Positions 1 through 9,118 of a stretch of 64,000 nt of DNA are shown here, in pieces. The DNA lies in NCBI GenBank assembly GCA_021771715.1, contig JAETOO010000019.1, forward strand, positions 1 to 64,000. The letters run 5' to 3'. The position numbers and the translations under genes were made by a program. The notes beneath the pieces were generated by a model, which worked only from the letters and a program-made list of their open reading frames with translations, made no database searches and was not told where the DNA came from. Origin of the DNA: Oscillospiraceae bacterium. Lineage in GTDB: Bacteria; Bacillota; Clostridia; Lachnospirales; Lachnospiraceae. The number at the start of each line of letters is the position of its first letter. Position 1 is the stretch's first letter.

Positions 1-157
1 TCAAGATAACTACTTGGCTATCTATCCCTTTTACTGTTTTTAAAGGTCAGTTCCTTAAAAATAAAACTTATTAAGAATTTTTCAAGGTTGTTTCACTGTT
101 CAGTTATCAAGGTTCTCTGTTGATCTCGGCTGTTTTCTTTACCGGAGCAACTCTGAT

Positions 158-186
158 ATAATATCACAGGTCTCTCGGTTTGTCAA
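158..186 (-). promoter_or_regulatory. Strong promoter reading out of the left edge (probable rRNA operon)
   Basis: On the minus strand TTGACA (186-181) and TATTAT (163-158) are separated by 17 bp, a near-perfect sigma-A promoter. The 157 nt downstream of it hold no ORF and contain short segments (CTTGATAACTGAACAG, CCTTGAAAA) resembling clostridial rRNA leaders and spacers. I infer the promoter and leader of an rRNA operon whose 16S gene lies beyond the window. The promoter is seen directly; the rRNA assignment is inference. Confidence 0.6.
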
Positions 187-237
187 CAACTTTTTTCAAC
201 TTTTTTTATTTTATCAGATCGGTTTGAACTGATAAAA

Positions 238-327
238 CGGAGAAAGAGGGATTTGAACCCTCGCGCCGCTTTAACACGACCTACACCCTTAGCAGGGGCG
301 CCTCTTCAGCCTCTTGAGTATTTCTCC
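238..327 (-). tRNA. tRNA-Ser (anticodon GCU)
   Basis: The minus strand folds as a 90-nt class II tRNA. The acceptor stem GGAGAAA (327-321) pairs with TTTCTCC (245-239), with discriminator G at 238. The T arm carries GGGTTCAAATCCC, the long variable arm is typical of serine tRNAs, and the anticodon GCT sits at 293-291 in a CTGCTAA loop. CCA is not encoded. It would read AGC/AGU codons. It lies between its own promoter (380-408) and the promoter at 158-186, so it may be transcribed with the operon to its left. Confidence 0.96.
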
Positions 328-379
328 TGAATAATTTGCAAGCAATATGAACTTGTGGACGCCTCACAGCGCATTACTT

Positions 380-408
380 ATTATACTCAGCACTGTTCTG
401 TTTGTCAA
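380..408 (-). promoter_or_regulatory. Consensus promoter of tRNA-Ser
   Basis: TTGACA (408-403), a 17-bp spacer and TATAAT (385-380) on the minus strand match the sigma-A consensus at all twelve bases. The predicted start near 373 is about 45 nt upstream of the tRNA. Confidence 0.85.
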
Positions 409-494
409 TCATTTTTTCATCTTTTTCAAAACTTTTCCTGGTGCTCTGGTTACACTTCAGCCACGGCTGAACTGTACCGTTCTCTAATCAAATA

Positions 495-522
495 CAGGAG
501 ACCGCCTCGCGACGATCTCCTG
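495..522 (-). terminator. Possible terminator hairpin after the ABC ATPase gene
   Basis: A 7-bp stem CAGGAGA/TCTCCTG with a 14-nt GC-rich loop lies about 40 nt past the stop of the ABC ATPase gene. The following minus-strand bases (TATTTGATT) are only weakly T-rich, so termination is uncertain. Confidence 0.4.
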
Positions 523-564
523 TTTCATCCTGCGTATATGTATTCAGCAATCCGATATCAGAGA

Positions 565-1668
565 TTAGTTCGTGATTGTGAGCTCGGTCTCCTTATCGAA
601 TACGTGAATCTTATCTACATCAAGCGCGAACTTAACGGTATCGCCAGTTCTAGCCGTTGTACGCGGATTTACTCTAGCGGTGAAGTTTGCACCCTCTACT
701 GTGAAGTACAGGAATACTTCTGCACCAAGCAGCTCGTATACTTCGATCTTTGCCTCGATCGTAGCGCTGTCTGCGCCAACCTCATCACTCAGATCCTCCG
801 GACGGATACCCATGATAACGGTCTTTCCAGCGTAGCCGCCGTCGATTACCTTCTTAGCCTTTGCAGCCGGAAGCTTGATGGATGCGGTCTTGCCGATCTT
901 CAGGTATGCGTCGCTGCCCTTAACGTCAACAACTGCGTCTACCATGTTCATCTGCGGAGATCCAATGAATCCTGCAACGAAGAGGTTGCCCGGAGCATTG
1001 TACAGATTCTGCGGGGTATCTACCTGCTGAACAACGCCGTCCTTCATAACGACGATTCTGGTACCAAGCGTCATAGCCTCGGTCTGGTCATGTGTAACGT
1101 AGATGATCGTAGCGCCCAGTCTCTGATGCAGCTTGGAGATCTCAGTTCTCATCTGTACACGAAGCTTTGCGTCCAGGTTGGACAGCGGCTCGTCCATCAG
1201 GAATACCTTCGGAGAACGAACGATAGCACGTCCCATAGCAACACGCTGTCTCTGTCCACCGGAAAGAGCCTTCGGCTTACGGTCAAGGAGCTTCTCCAGA
1301 TCAAGGATCTTCGCTGCCTCGCGAACCATCTTGTCGATCTCAGCCTTCGGAACCTTTCTCAGCTTAAGGCTGAATGCCATGTTATCATATACTGTCATAT
1401 GCGGGTACAGAGCGTAGCTCTGGAATACCATTGCGATATCTCTGTCCTTCGGCTCAACATCGTTTACAACCTTGCCGTCGATCTTCAGCTCGCCGCCGGA
1501 GATCTCCTCAAGTCCTGCGATCATACGAAGTGTTGTAGACTTACCACATCCTGAAGGTCCTACGAAAATGATGAACTCTTTGTCAGCGATCTCAAGATTG
1601 AAATCCTTAACAGCCTCGAAACCGTTCGGATACGTCTTGTTAATATGGGATAACGATAAGCTTGCCAT
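565..1668 (-). CDS. Sugar ABC transporter ATP-binding protein (UgpC/MsmK/MsmX type)
   Basis: This 367-aa cytoplasmic ATPase would energise sugar or sugar-phosphate import by binding ABC permease pairs. Visible motifs are Walker A GPSGCGKST (about residues 37-45), Q-loop FQSYALYPHM, signature LSGGQRQRVAMGRA and Walker B VFLMDEPLSNLD. A C-terminal TOBE/OB region of about 120 residues is typical of the CUT1 MalK/UgpC/MsmK group. AGGAGG lies just before the ATG. No permease or binding protein is adjacent, which fits the multitask ATPases (MsmX, MsmK) that serve several transporters encoded elsewhere; that role is inferred from context. The substrate cannot be read from the sequence. Confidence 0.93.
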   Translation of the reverse strand: MASLSLSHINKTYPNGFEAVKDFNLEIADKEFIIFVGPSGCGKSTTLRMIAGLEEISGGELKIDGKVVNDVEPKDRDIAMVFQSYALYPHMTVYDNMAFSLKLRKVPKAEIDKMVREAAKILDLEKLLDRKPKALSGGQRQRVAMGRAIVRSPKVFLMDEPLSNLDAKLRVQMRTEISKLHQRLGATIIYVTHDQTEAMTLGTRIVVMKDGVVQQVDTPQNLYNAPGNLFVAGFIGSPQMNMVDAVVDVKGSDAYLKIGKTASIKLPAAKAKKVIDGGYAGKTVIMGIRPEDLSDEVGADSATIEAKIEVYELLGAEVFLYFTVEGANFTARVNPRTTARTGDTVKFALDVDKIHVFDKETELTITN

Positions 1669-1881
1669 TTCTAATCCTCCTGAATTCTTCTAAGCCGGGA
1701 ATCTCGTCCCGTATCTTTTTGCGTGACTTTAGTATACTCGACTCTTCCCTTTTCCGCCATACCAGAACTGTACAAAGATTTTCTTTTTTCTTGTCACTTA
1801 CGCTTACAACTCCCCTCCTCCTTCAACTTCCATGTCATTCTGACGAAATTTTTTATTTTTTCTATACATTTTGACCAACAC

Positions 1882-1910
1882 TTGTATTTTTCTAAATTAT
1901 TGTGTATACT
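1882..1910 (+). promoter_or_regulatory. Promoter of the exonuclease gene
   Basis: TTGTAT (1882-1887), a 17-bp spacer and TATACT (1905-1910) lie about 65 nt upstream of the start codon at 1976. The -10 box is good and the -35 box moderate. Confidence 0.55.
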
Positions 1911-1975
1911 TCTGTTCAGAACTGCCGGTCACAGGAATCGCTGCGGTTCTAAACGACAGAGAGGAGCCGTTCTGT

Positions 1976-2911
1976 ATGAACTACATTGTACTGGACCTGG
2001 AGTGGAACCAGTGTCCAACCGGAAAATCTGACGAGATCGGCAGCCTTCCTTTTGAGATTATCGAGATCGGGGCCGTGAAACTGGACGAGCAGCAGCACGT
2101 GCTGGATACGTTCCGCGAGGTCGTCCGCCCGCAGGTGTACACGAAGCTTCACTTCCGCACGCAGGAGATTGTCTCCCTGCGCCAGATTGACTTTGAGAAT
2201 GCCCGCAGCTTCCCCGAGGTGATCGGCGACTTTCTCGGGTGGTGCGGCGAGGAGACGATGTTCTGCACCTGGGGGCCGTCGGATCTGATGGAGCTGCAGC
2301 GGAACATGGCTTTCTACCGGCTTGCCATCCCGTTCCCCTATCCCTTTTTGTACTACGATATCCAGAAACTGTTCAGCATCGCCTACGAGGACCGGAAGAC
2401 GCGCCGCTCCCTGGAGTTCGCCGTCGACTATCTCGGCATTCCGAAGGAGGTCTCCTTTCACAGCGCTCTGTGCGACGCGCACTATACCTCCCGCATCATG
2501 CAGCACCTGGAGATCGGCCTGATCCGGGCCAACTCCTCGGTCGACTATTTCCGCACGCCCGACAGCCGCAAGCAGGAGATCCGCCTGGACTATGAGACCT
2601 ACACCAAGTTCCTCTCCAAGCCGTTTCCCTCCAAGGTCCTGGCCATGAAGGACCGCATCGTCACCGCGACGCCGTGCCGCGAGTGCGGGAAAAATGTGCC
2701 GAAGAAGATGCGCTGGTTCGCCGCCGGGAGCCGCAACTACCTCTGCCTCGCCTTCTGCGAGACGCACGGCTGGATCAAGGGCAAAATCAGACTGCGGCAG
2801 CGGGACGACGGGCTCTACTACGCGGTGAAGACGCTGAAGTATGTCAGCGAGGAGGATGCCGAGAAAATTCTGAACAAAAAGGAAAGCCAGAAAACCAAAC
2901 ATAAAAAATGA
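1976..2911 (+). CDS. DEDDh-family 3'-5' exonuclease (RNase T/ERI-1-like)
   Basis: This 311-aa protein has an N-terminal exonuclease domain of the DnaQ/RNase T superfamily. The D-x-E pair lies at residues 7-9 (VLDLEWN), and the third motif is H-SALC-D, the H-x4-D spacing of DEDDh enzymes. A C-terminal part has paired cysteines (CRECG, later CLAFCETHGW), a possible zinc ribbon. The start at 1976 is chosen because GAGGAG lies 10 nt upstream and homology begins there; the frame is open further upstream without a ribosome-binding site. The substrate (RNA or DNA ends) is unknown. It is monocistronic, convergent with glgP, and one of the few left-arm genes transcribed against replication. Confidence 0.85.
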   Translation: MNYIVLDLEWNQCPTGKSDEIGSLPFEIIEIGAVKLDEQQHVLDTFREVVRPQVYTKLHFRTQEIVSLRQIDFENARSFPEVIGDFLGWCGEETMFCTWGPSDLMELQRNMAFYRLAIPFPYPFLYYDIQKLFSIAYEDRKTRRSLEFAVDYLGIPKEVSFHSALCDAHYTSRIMQHLEIGLIRANSSVDYFRTPDSRKQEIRLDYETYTKFLSKPFPSKVLAMKDRIVTATPCRECGKNVPKKMRWFAAGSRNYLCLAFCETHGWIKGKIRLRQRDDGLYYAVKTLKYVSEEDAEKILNKKESQKTKHKK

Positions 2912-3012
2912 AAACACAGGAGGATGCTGCAAAATGCGGCACAGTTACAGGTATCGGTGATTCACCACATCCTGTAGCTGCGGCAATTTTACAACGCCCT
3001 CCTGTGTTTTTT
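2912..3012. terminator. Long bidirectional terminator-like hairpin between convergent genes
   Basis: About 100 nt between the convergent exonuclease and glgP genes fold into one extended imperfect hairpin. The outer arms AACACAGGAGG and CCTCCTGTGTT are perfectly complementary, and further pairing continues inward (AAAAT/ATTTT, TTACAGG/CCTGTAG) to an apical GGTG-ATT-CACC. A T-run follows on the plus strand and an A-run precedes it, so it could terminate both genes. Confidence 0.7.
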
Positions 3013-3105
3013 GCAGAAATCCCGACGGCCGGCTGTGCAGAAAAGAGGATAAAGACACTCTCCACGCACAACCGACGGCCGGTCTGCCCAAACTATCAGA
3101 AAGTT

Positions 3106-5586
3106 TTACAGCTCGAAGGAGGCCGGATCTACCTGTACCTCCACATGATCCAGATGCCAGATCTCGTTGACATACTGCAGGATCGTACGGTCGGACGTGA
3201 ACTTTCCACAGCTCGCCATGTTCAGGATCGCCATCTTCGCCCAGCGCGCCTCATCGCGGTACGCCTCCTCGACGCGTCTCTGCGCCTCTGCGTACGCCTT
3301 GAAGTCAGCGAGGATAAAGTACGTGTCCGCGCGATCACTGCTGTTCGTGTTCAGCAGAGAATCGTAGATCTCTCGGAACATGTTCATGTCGCCGTTGGAG
3401 TACTCGCCGTTGATCAGCTGCATCAGCACGCGGCGGATATCCTGGTCGTTGTTGAAGTAGTAGGTCGGATTGTAGCCGCCCTGGTTCTCAAAGTGGATGA
3501 CCTCGTCCGCGGACAGTCCGAAGATAAACGCGTTCTCCTCGCCTACCTCCTCGACGATCTCTACGTTCGCGCCGTCCATCGTGCCAAGCGTCGGCGCGCC
3601 GTTCAGCATGAACTTCATGTTGCCCGTGCCGGACGCCTCCTTACTTGCCGTAGAAATCTGCTCGGACACATCCGAAGCCGCGAAGATCAGCTCCGCATTC
3701 GACACGCGGTAATCCTCGATGAAGACCACTTTCAGCTTGCCGTTGATCGAGCGGTCGTTGTTGATCACGTCCGCGACGCTGTTGATCAGCTTGATGGTCA
3801 GCTTCGCGCGGCGGTAGCCGGCAGCTGCCTTCGCGCCGAAGATGAAGGTTCTCGGATAGAAATCCATCTCCGGGTGATCCTTGATCTGATTGTACAGGTA
3901 CATCACGTGCAGGATGTTCAGAAGCTGGCGCTTGTACTCGTGCAGACGCTTTACCTGTACGTCGAAGATCGACCGCGGATCTACGTCGATGCCGTTGTGC
4001 TGCTTGATATATTTTGCAAGGCGCAGCTTGTTCTGGTACTTGATGTTCATGAACTCCTGCTGTGCCTTCTTGTCGTCCGCATAGACCTTCATCTTCGCGA
4101 TCTGCGGAAGGTCCGTGATCCACTCGTCTCCGATGTGGTCGGTCACCCAGGCAGCGAGCAGCGGGTTCGCGTGCAGCAGGAACCGTCTCTGCGTGATGCC
4201 GTTCGTCTTGTTGTTGAACTTCTCCGGCATCATCTCGTAGAAATCCTTAAGCTGCTGGTTCTTGAGGATCTCGGTGTGCAGTCTCGCCACGCCGTTGACC
4301 GAGTAGCCCGCAGCGATCGCAAGGTGCGCCATCTTCACCTGTCCGTCATAGATGATCGCCATCTTGCGGATCTTCTCCTGATTGCCCGGATACTTCTTCT
4401 GGATCTCAATCACAAAGCGGCGGTTGATCTCCTCGATGATCTGATAGATACGCGGAAGCAGTCTCGAGAACAGCTCGATCGGCCACTTCTCCAGCGCCTC
4501 TGCCATAATCGTGTGGTTCGTGTACGCGCAGGTCTTGGTCGTGACCTCCCACGCCTCATCCCACTCGAGGCCCTCCTCGTCCAGAAGAATGCGCATCAGC
4601 TCTGCGATCGCCACCGTCGGATGCGTGTCGTTGAGCTGGAAGGTCGCCTTCTCGTAGAACTTCCGGATGTCGGAATGCTTTCTCTTATATTTTTCCACCG
4701 CGGCCTGGACGCTCGCGGAGATGAAGAAATACTGCTGCTTCAGGCGGAGCTCCTTGCCCGCATAGTGGTTGTCATTCGGGTAGAGGACGTCGACGATGTT
4801 CTTCGCGAGGTTCTCCTGCTCCACCGCCTTCTGGTAGTCACCCTTGTCGAACGAGTCCAGATGGAAGTCTGTGATCGCCTCCGCATCCCAGACGCGCAGC
4901 GTATTTACGATGTTGTTGTTGTAGCCGAGGATCGGGATATCATACGGGATTGCCCGAACGGACTGGTAGCCCTCCTGGATAAAGTTGTTTCTGTGTCTCT
5001 TCTCGTCGTACTCGACGCGCACATAGCCGCCGAACTTGACGATCTTCGCATACTCCGGGCGGCGCAGCTCGAACGGATTGCCGTCCTTGAGCCAGTTGTC
5101 CGGCACCTCCACCTGATAGCCGTTCTCAATCTTCTGCTTGAACATACCGTAGCGGTAGCGGATGCCGCAGCCGTATGCCGCATATCCAAGTGTCGCCAGA
5201 GAATCCAGGAAGCATGCTGCCAGACGCCCAAGGCCTCCGTTTCCAAGAGCCGCATCCGGCTCCTGATCCTCGATCACGTTGAGGTCGAAGCCCATCTCGT
5301 CCAGCGCTTCCTTCACCTCATTGTACGCACAGAGATTGATCAGGTTGTTGCCGAGCGCACGGCCCATCAGGAATTCCATCGACATGTAGTAAACGGTCTT
5401 CGGATCATCGTTCTCATACTGCTGCTGTGTCGCGAGCCAGTTGTTGATGATCTGATCCTTCACTGCATAGGAGACGGCCTGAAACAGCTGCTGCTGCGTC
5501 GCTTCCTTGATCGTCTTCCTGTATAGGGTCTTCACGTTTTCCTTTACGCGCTCCTTGAACTCTTCCTTGTCAAATGTTTTGTTCAT
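3106..5586 (-). CDS. glgP: Glycogen/alpha-glucan phosphorylase
   Basis: This 826-aa enzyme cleaves alpha-1,4-glucan with phosphate to release glucose-1-phosphate in glycogen or maltodextrin breakdown. The pyridoxal-phosphate lysine lies in the family signature EASGTGNMKFMLNGA. Other hallmarks are NGGLGRLAACFLDSLA and the glucan-site region QLNDTHPTVAIAELMR. Length matches bacterial GlgP. The start at 5586 (MNKTFDKEE) follows GAAAGGAAAA; a start 48 nt upstream is open but lacks a ribosome-binding site. No other glycogen genes are adjacent. The coding bias is so strong that the opposite strand is almost fully open, which is an artefact. Confidence 0.97.
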   Translation of the reverse strand: MNKTFDKEEFKERVKENVKTLYRKTIKEATQQQLFQAVSYAVKDQIINNWLATQQQYENDDPKTVYYMSMEFLMGRALGNNLINLCAYNEVKEALDEMGFDLNVIEDQEPDAALGNGGLGRLAACFLDSLATLGYAAYGCGIRYRYGMFKQKIENGYQVEVPDNWLKDGNPFELRRPEYAKIVKFGGYVRVEYDEKRHRNNFIQEGYQSVRAIPYDIPILGYNNNIVNTLRVWDAEAITDFHLDSFDKGDYQKAVEQENLAKNIVDVLYPNDNHYAGKELRLKQQYFFISASVQAAVEKYKRKHSDIRKFYEKATFQLNDTHPTVAIAELMRILLDEEGLEWDEAWEVTTKTCAYTNHTIMAEALEKWPIELFSRLLPRIYQIIEEINRRFVIEIQKKYPGNQEKIRKMAIIYDGQVKMAHLAIAAGYSVNGVARLHTEILKNQQLKDFYEMMPEKFNNKTNGITQRRFLLHANPLLAAWVTDHIGDEWITDLPQIAKMKVYADDKKAQQEFMNIKYQNKLRLAKYIKQHNGIDVDPRSIFDVQVKRLHEYKRQLLNILHVMYLYNQIKDHPEMDFYPRTFIFGAKAAAGYRRAKLTIKLINSVADVINNDRSINGKLKVVFIEDYRVSNAELIFAASDVSEQISTASKEASGTGNMKFMLNGAPTLGTMDGANVEIVEEVGEENAFIFGLSADEVIHFENQGGYNPTYYFNNDQDIRRVLMQLINGEYSNGDMNMFREIYDSLLNTNSSDRADTYFILADFKAYAEAQRRVEEAYRDEARWAKMAILNMASCGKFTSDRTILQYVNEIWHLDHVEVQVDPASFEL

Positions 5587-5703
5587 CACATTTTTCCTTT
5601 CATATTCGGATTTCTGTAACTCCCGCCCATGCAAAGGATTCTGCAGACTGCAACCCCACAGCGGCCCGCAGTGTCCTTCCCCACTTTCTCATACCACGAC
5701 TGC

Positions 5704-8700
5704 TTACAGTTTCTCAACGCCGAGTGTGACATCCTCTCCATTGATGTTCCACTCCTTGCTGTATCCGGACACCGTGCCGTACACGGCCTTCACGGCCAGC
5801 ACCTCATCCAGGATCTCGGATTCATATTTTTTCAGAATCGCATCTATCTTATCGTTACCCTTTGTGGATACCGTTATTTTATCCATCACCTCGAAGCCGG
5901 CCTCCTTGCGCATCGTCTGGATCTTGCTGACCAGCTCGCGCACAAAGCCCTCCTCGAGCAGCTCCGGCGTCAGATTCACATCGAGCACGACGGCCACCTC
6001 ACCGTTCGCCTCGCTCACGAAGCCCTCGGTCTGCGCGGTCTCGATCAGCAGGTCCTCCTCTGTGAGCACGACCTCCATGCCGTCCACATCGAGACGGAGC
6101 GCGCCGTTCGCCTTCAGCTCGCTCATCGCCGCGTTGCCGTCGAGCGCCGGAAGCATCTGGCGGATCTTGCCGAGCAGCTTGCCGTACTTCGGCCCCACCG
6201 TGCGCATCTGCGGCTTGAAGCTGTAGGAGATGAAGGAACCGACCTCATTCGTGAACTCGACTGCCTTGACATTGAGCTCGTCGCGGATGATCGCGGTGAA
6301 ATACTCCGGCAGCTCCTGGGGCGCCTTCACATACATCCGCGCGATCGGCTGACGGTTCTTGATGTTCGCCTTGTTGCGGCACGCTCTTCCGAGCACGACG
6401 ACCTTCAGCACCTCATCCATATCCTTTTCCAGCTCTCTGTCGATCCAGCTCTCCTCCACCGCCGGGAAGTCGCACAGATGAATGCTCTCCGGAGCGGACG
6501 CGTCCACCTTCACGACGATGTTCCGGTAGATCTCCTCCGTCATGAACGGGATCATCGGAGCCGCCGCCTTGCACGTATTCACGAGCGCGGTGTACAGTGT
6601 CATATAGGCATTGATCTTGTCCTGCTCCATCCCCTTCGCCCAGAAGCGCTCACGGCTTCTTCTGACGTACCAGTTGCTCATGTCATCGACGAAGTCCTGC
6701 AGCGCGCGCGCCGCCTCCGGGATCCGGTAGTTCCCGAGGTTGTCGTCGACCTCCTTCACCATCGTGTTCATCTTGGAGAGCAGCCATTTGTCCATGACCG
6801 GAAGCTGCTCGTAGTCCAGCGTGTAATCCATCGGATTGAACTTGTCAATGTTCGCGTACAGCACGTAGAACGCGTACGTGTTCCACAGCGTGCCCAGGAA
6901 CTTGTTCTGTCCCTCCTGCACCGCCTTGTCGTGGAAGCGGCTCGGCAGCCACGGAGCGCTGCTCGAGTAGAAGTACCAGCGGATCGCGTCTGCGCCGTGC
7001 TTGTTCAGCGCGTCAAACGGATCGACGGCGTTCCCCTTCGACTTGCTCATCTTCTGGCCGTTCTCATCCTGCACAAGGCCCATGACCACGACATTCTCGA
7101 ACGGAGACCGGTTGAACAGCAGCGTCGAGATCGCCATCAGGGAGTAGAACCAGCCTCTCGTCTGGTCCACCGCCTCGGAGATAAACTGCGCCGGGAAATG
7201 GGACTCAAAGTATTCCTTATTTTCAAACGGATAGTGGTACTGCGCAAACGGCATCGAGCCGGAGTCGAACCAGCAGTCGATGACCTCCGGCACGCGGTGC
7301 ATCGGCTTGCCGCACTTCGGGCAGCGCACCGTCACCTGGTCGATGAACGGGCGGTGCAGCTCGATCTCCTCTGGACAGTCCTCGGAGAGCTCGTGCAGCT
7401 CAGCCTTGCTGCCGATCGACTGCATATGGCCGCACTCGCATTCCCAGATGTTTAAGGGAGTGCCCCAGTAGCGGTTGCGCGACACGGCCCAGTCCTGCAC
7501 GTTCTCCAGCCAGTCGCCGAAGCGGCCCTTGCCGATGCTCTCCGGCACCCAGTTGACCGTGTTGTTGTTGCGGATCAGGTCGTCCTTCACCTCGGTCATC
7601 CGGATGAACCACGACTCGCGCGCATAGTAGATCAGCGGCGTGTCGCAGCGCCAGCAGTGCGGGTAGCTGTGCTCGAACTTCGGAGCGGAGAACAGCAGCC
7701 CTCTCGCGTCCAGATCCTTGATGACCTCCGGGGAGACGCCCGGCTCGTTCTCGAGATCCTTCCGCGCAACGCAGGAGTGGCCGGCCCACTTTGTCTCCTT
7801 CGTCATCATACCGTTCTCGTCGACGAGCTGCAGGAACGGGAGGTCATACTTTCTCCCGACCTTGCTGTCGTCCTCACCGAACGCGGGAGCGATGTGCACG
7901 ACGCCGGTACCGTCTGTCATCGTGACGTAGCTGTCGCAGACGACGTAGTACGCCTTCTTCGGAAGTTCGACCGGGTAGAGCGCCTCGTACTCCTTGTACT
8001 CGAGATCGGTTCCCTTGTATGTCTCGAGGACCTCGTACGTCCCCTCGCCCAGCACAGTGTCAGCCAGCGCCGCAGCGAGGTAGTAGACGTAGTCCTCCTC
8101 CTTCATCTTTACCTTAATGTAGGTCTCGTCCGGGTTCACGCACAGCGCGACGTTCGACGGCAGCGTCCACGGCGTCGTCGTCCATGCCAGGATGTACGCG
8201 TCCTCCCCCTTCACCTTGAAGCGCGCGATTGCGGAGCGCTCCTTGACGTCCTTGTAGCCCTGCGCCACCTCGTGGCTCGAGAGCGGGGTACCGCAGCGCG
8301 GGCAGTACGGCACGATCTTGTGCCCCTTGTAGAGCAGGCCCTTGTCCCAGATCTGCTTCAGCGCCCACCACTCGGACTCGATAAAGCTGTCATCGTAGGT
8401 GACATACGGATCGTCCATGTCCGCCCAGAAGCCGACTGTCGCGGAGAAATCCTCCCACATGCCCTTGTACTTCCAGACGCTCTCCTTGCAGTGGCGGATG
8501 AACGGCTCAAGGCCGTACTCCTCGATCTGCTCCTTGCCGTCGAGCCCGAGCATCTTCTCGACCTCCAGCTCCACCGGGAGACCGTGCGTATCCCATCCGG
8601 CCTTTCTCGGAACGATCTTTCCCTTCATCGTCTGATAGCGCGGAATCATATCCTTGATCGCGCGGGTAAATACGTGGCCGATGTGCGGCTTGCCGTTCGC

Positions 8701-8847
8701 AGTAGGCGGCCCGTCATAGAAGGTGTACGTCTCACCCTCCTTGTGATGTTCCATACTCTTTCTGAAAATGTCATGCTCTCTCCAGAACTTCTCGACTTCC
8801 TTCTCGTGCTCGACAACGTTCCGGCTGGTAGGTACCTTATCGTACAT
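5704..8847 (-). CDS. ileS: Isoleucyl-tRNA synthetase
   Basis: This 1047-aa class I aminoacyl-tRNA synthetase charges tRNA-Ile. The signatures are HIGH (PHIGH, residues 55-58) and KMSKS (QKMSKSKGN, about residue 595). The CP1 editing domain has GWDTHGLPVE and later TTTPWTLP, and cysteine pairs occur in CWRCDTPL and CPKCGKP. The length and the GLPVELEVEK context resemble the longer IleS2-type enzymes rather than the roughly 930-aa IleS1; IleS2 enzymes are often less sensitive to mupirocin, an inference not tested here. The start ATG has AAGGAGG 5 nt upstream. The gene has its own promoter and a short leader without a recognisable T-box. Confidence 0.96.
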   Translation of the reverse strand: MYDKVPTSRNVVEHEKEVEKFWREHDIFRKSMEHHKEGETYTFYDGPPTANGKPHIGHVFTRAIKDMIPRYQTMKGKIVPRKAGWDTHGLPVELEVEKMLGLDGKEQIEEYGLEPFIRHCKESVWKYKGMWEDFSATVGFWADMDDPYVTYDDSFIESEWWALKQIWDKGLLYKGHKIVPYCPRCGTPLSSHEVAQGYKDVKERSAIARFKVKGEDAYILAWTTTPWTLPSNVALCVNPDETYIKVKMKEEDYVYYLAAALADTVLGEGTYEVLETYKGTDLEYKEYEALYPVELPKKAYYVVCDSYVTMTDGTGVVHIAPAFGEDDSKVGRKYDLPFLQLVDENGMMTKETKWAGHSCVARKDLENEPGVSPEVIKDLDARGLLFSAPKFEHSYPHCWRCDTPLIYYARESWFIRMTEVKDDLIRNNNTVNWVPESIGKGRFGDWLENVQDWAVSRNRYWGTPLNIWECECGHMQSIGSKAELHELSEDCPEEIELHRPFIDQVTVRCPKCGKPMHRVPEVIDCWFDSGSMPFAQYHYPFENKEYFESHFPAQFISEAVDQTRGWFYSLMAISTLLFNRSPFENVVVMGLVQDENGQKMSKSKGNAVDPFDALNKHGADAIRWYFYSSSAPWLPSRFHDKAVQEGQNKFLGTLWNTYAFYVLYANIDKFNPMDYTLDYEQLPVMDKWLLSKMNTMVKEVDDNLGNYRIPEAARALQDFVDDMSNWYVRRSRERFWAKGMEQDKINAYMTLYTALVNTCKAAAPMIPFMTEEIYRNIVVKVDASAPESIHLCDFPAVEESWIDRELEKDMDEVLKVVVLGRACRNKANIKNRQPIARMYVKAPQELPEYFTAIIRDELNVKAVEFTNEVGSFISYSFKPQMRTVGPKYGKLLGKIRQMLPALDGNAAMSELKANGALRLDVDGMEVVLTEEDLLIETAQTEGFVSEANGEVAVVLDVNLTPELLEEGFVRELVSKIQTMRKEAGFEVMDKITVSTKGNDKIDAILKKYESEILDEVLAVKAVYGTVSGYSKEWNINGEDVTLGVEKL

Positions 8848-8852
8848 AGTCT

Positions 8853-8878
8853 GCCTCCTTCATGGACATCCGTCCATG
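8853..8878 (-). promoter_or_regulatory. Perfect hairpin abutting the ileS ribosome-binding site
   Basis: In the ileS leader CATGGAC-GGAT-GTCCATG (8878-8861, minus strand) forms a perfect 7-bp stem with a tetraloop, directly followed by AAGGAGG (8860-8854) and the ATG at 8847. Such placement could influence ribosome access or mRNA stability. No T-box consensus accompanies it. Confidence 0.5.
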
Positions 8879-8955
8879 TCTCTCCTGTCATCCATCGCTT
8901 CTATACCAACTGGTAAAGGACTTTTATGATAACTCTGCTGTATACATGTTTTGAT

Positions 8956-8985
8956 ATTATAGCTCAGCCATCCGTGGCTTGTCAA
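8956..8985 (-). promoter_or_regulatory. Promoter of ileS
   Basis: TTGACA (8985-8980), an 18-bp spacer and TATAAT (8961-8956) on the minus strand. Both hexamers are consensus. The predicted leader is about 100 nt. Confidence 0.8.
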
Positions 8986-9118
8986 TTTATGATGTGCTGA
9001 AAATGCCTGTATTTTTCATTGCTTTTTTCCCACATTTCCATTATAATGATGGGTATGTTTCCGCAGAAGAGCGTTCTCCTGATCATCTTTTCTGCGGTGT
9101 GTGGGAATCAAATATCCC

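Noticed and set aside
209..237. Terminator after tRNA-Ser
   Set aside because: A TTTTATCAG/CTGATAAAA stem exists, but on the tRNA strand it is followed by A's, not T's, so it does not look like an intrinsic terminator in that direction.
2908..5526. 872-codon open frame on the plus strand opposite glgP
   Set aside because: It is the antisense of a clear glycogen phosphorylase; GC-rich codon bias keeps the opposite strand open. The translation is Leu/Val/Arg/His-rich with no family motif.
5629..8916. Long plus-strand frames opposite ileS
   Set aside because: Antisense shadows of ileS; no ribosome-binding site or domain.
8848..8985. T-box riboswitch upstream of ileS
   Set aside because: The leader is only about 100 nt and lacks the T-box core and a terminator; just a small hairpin is present.
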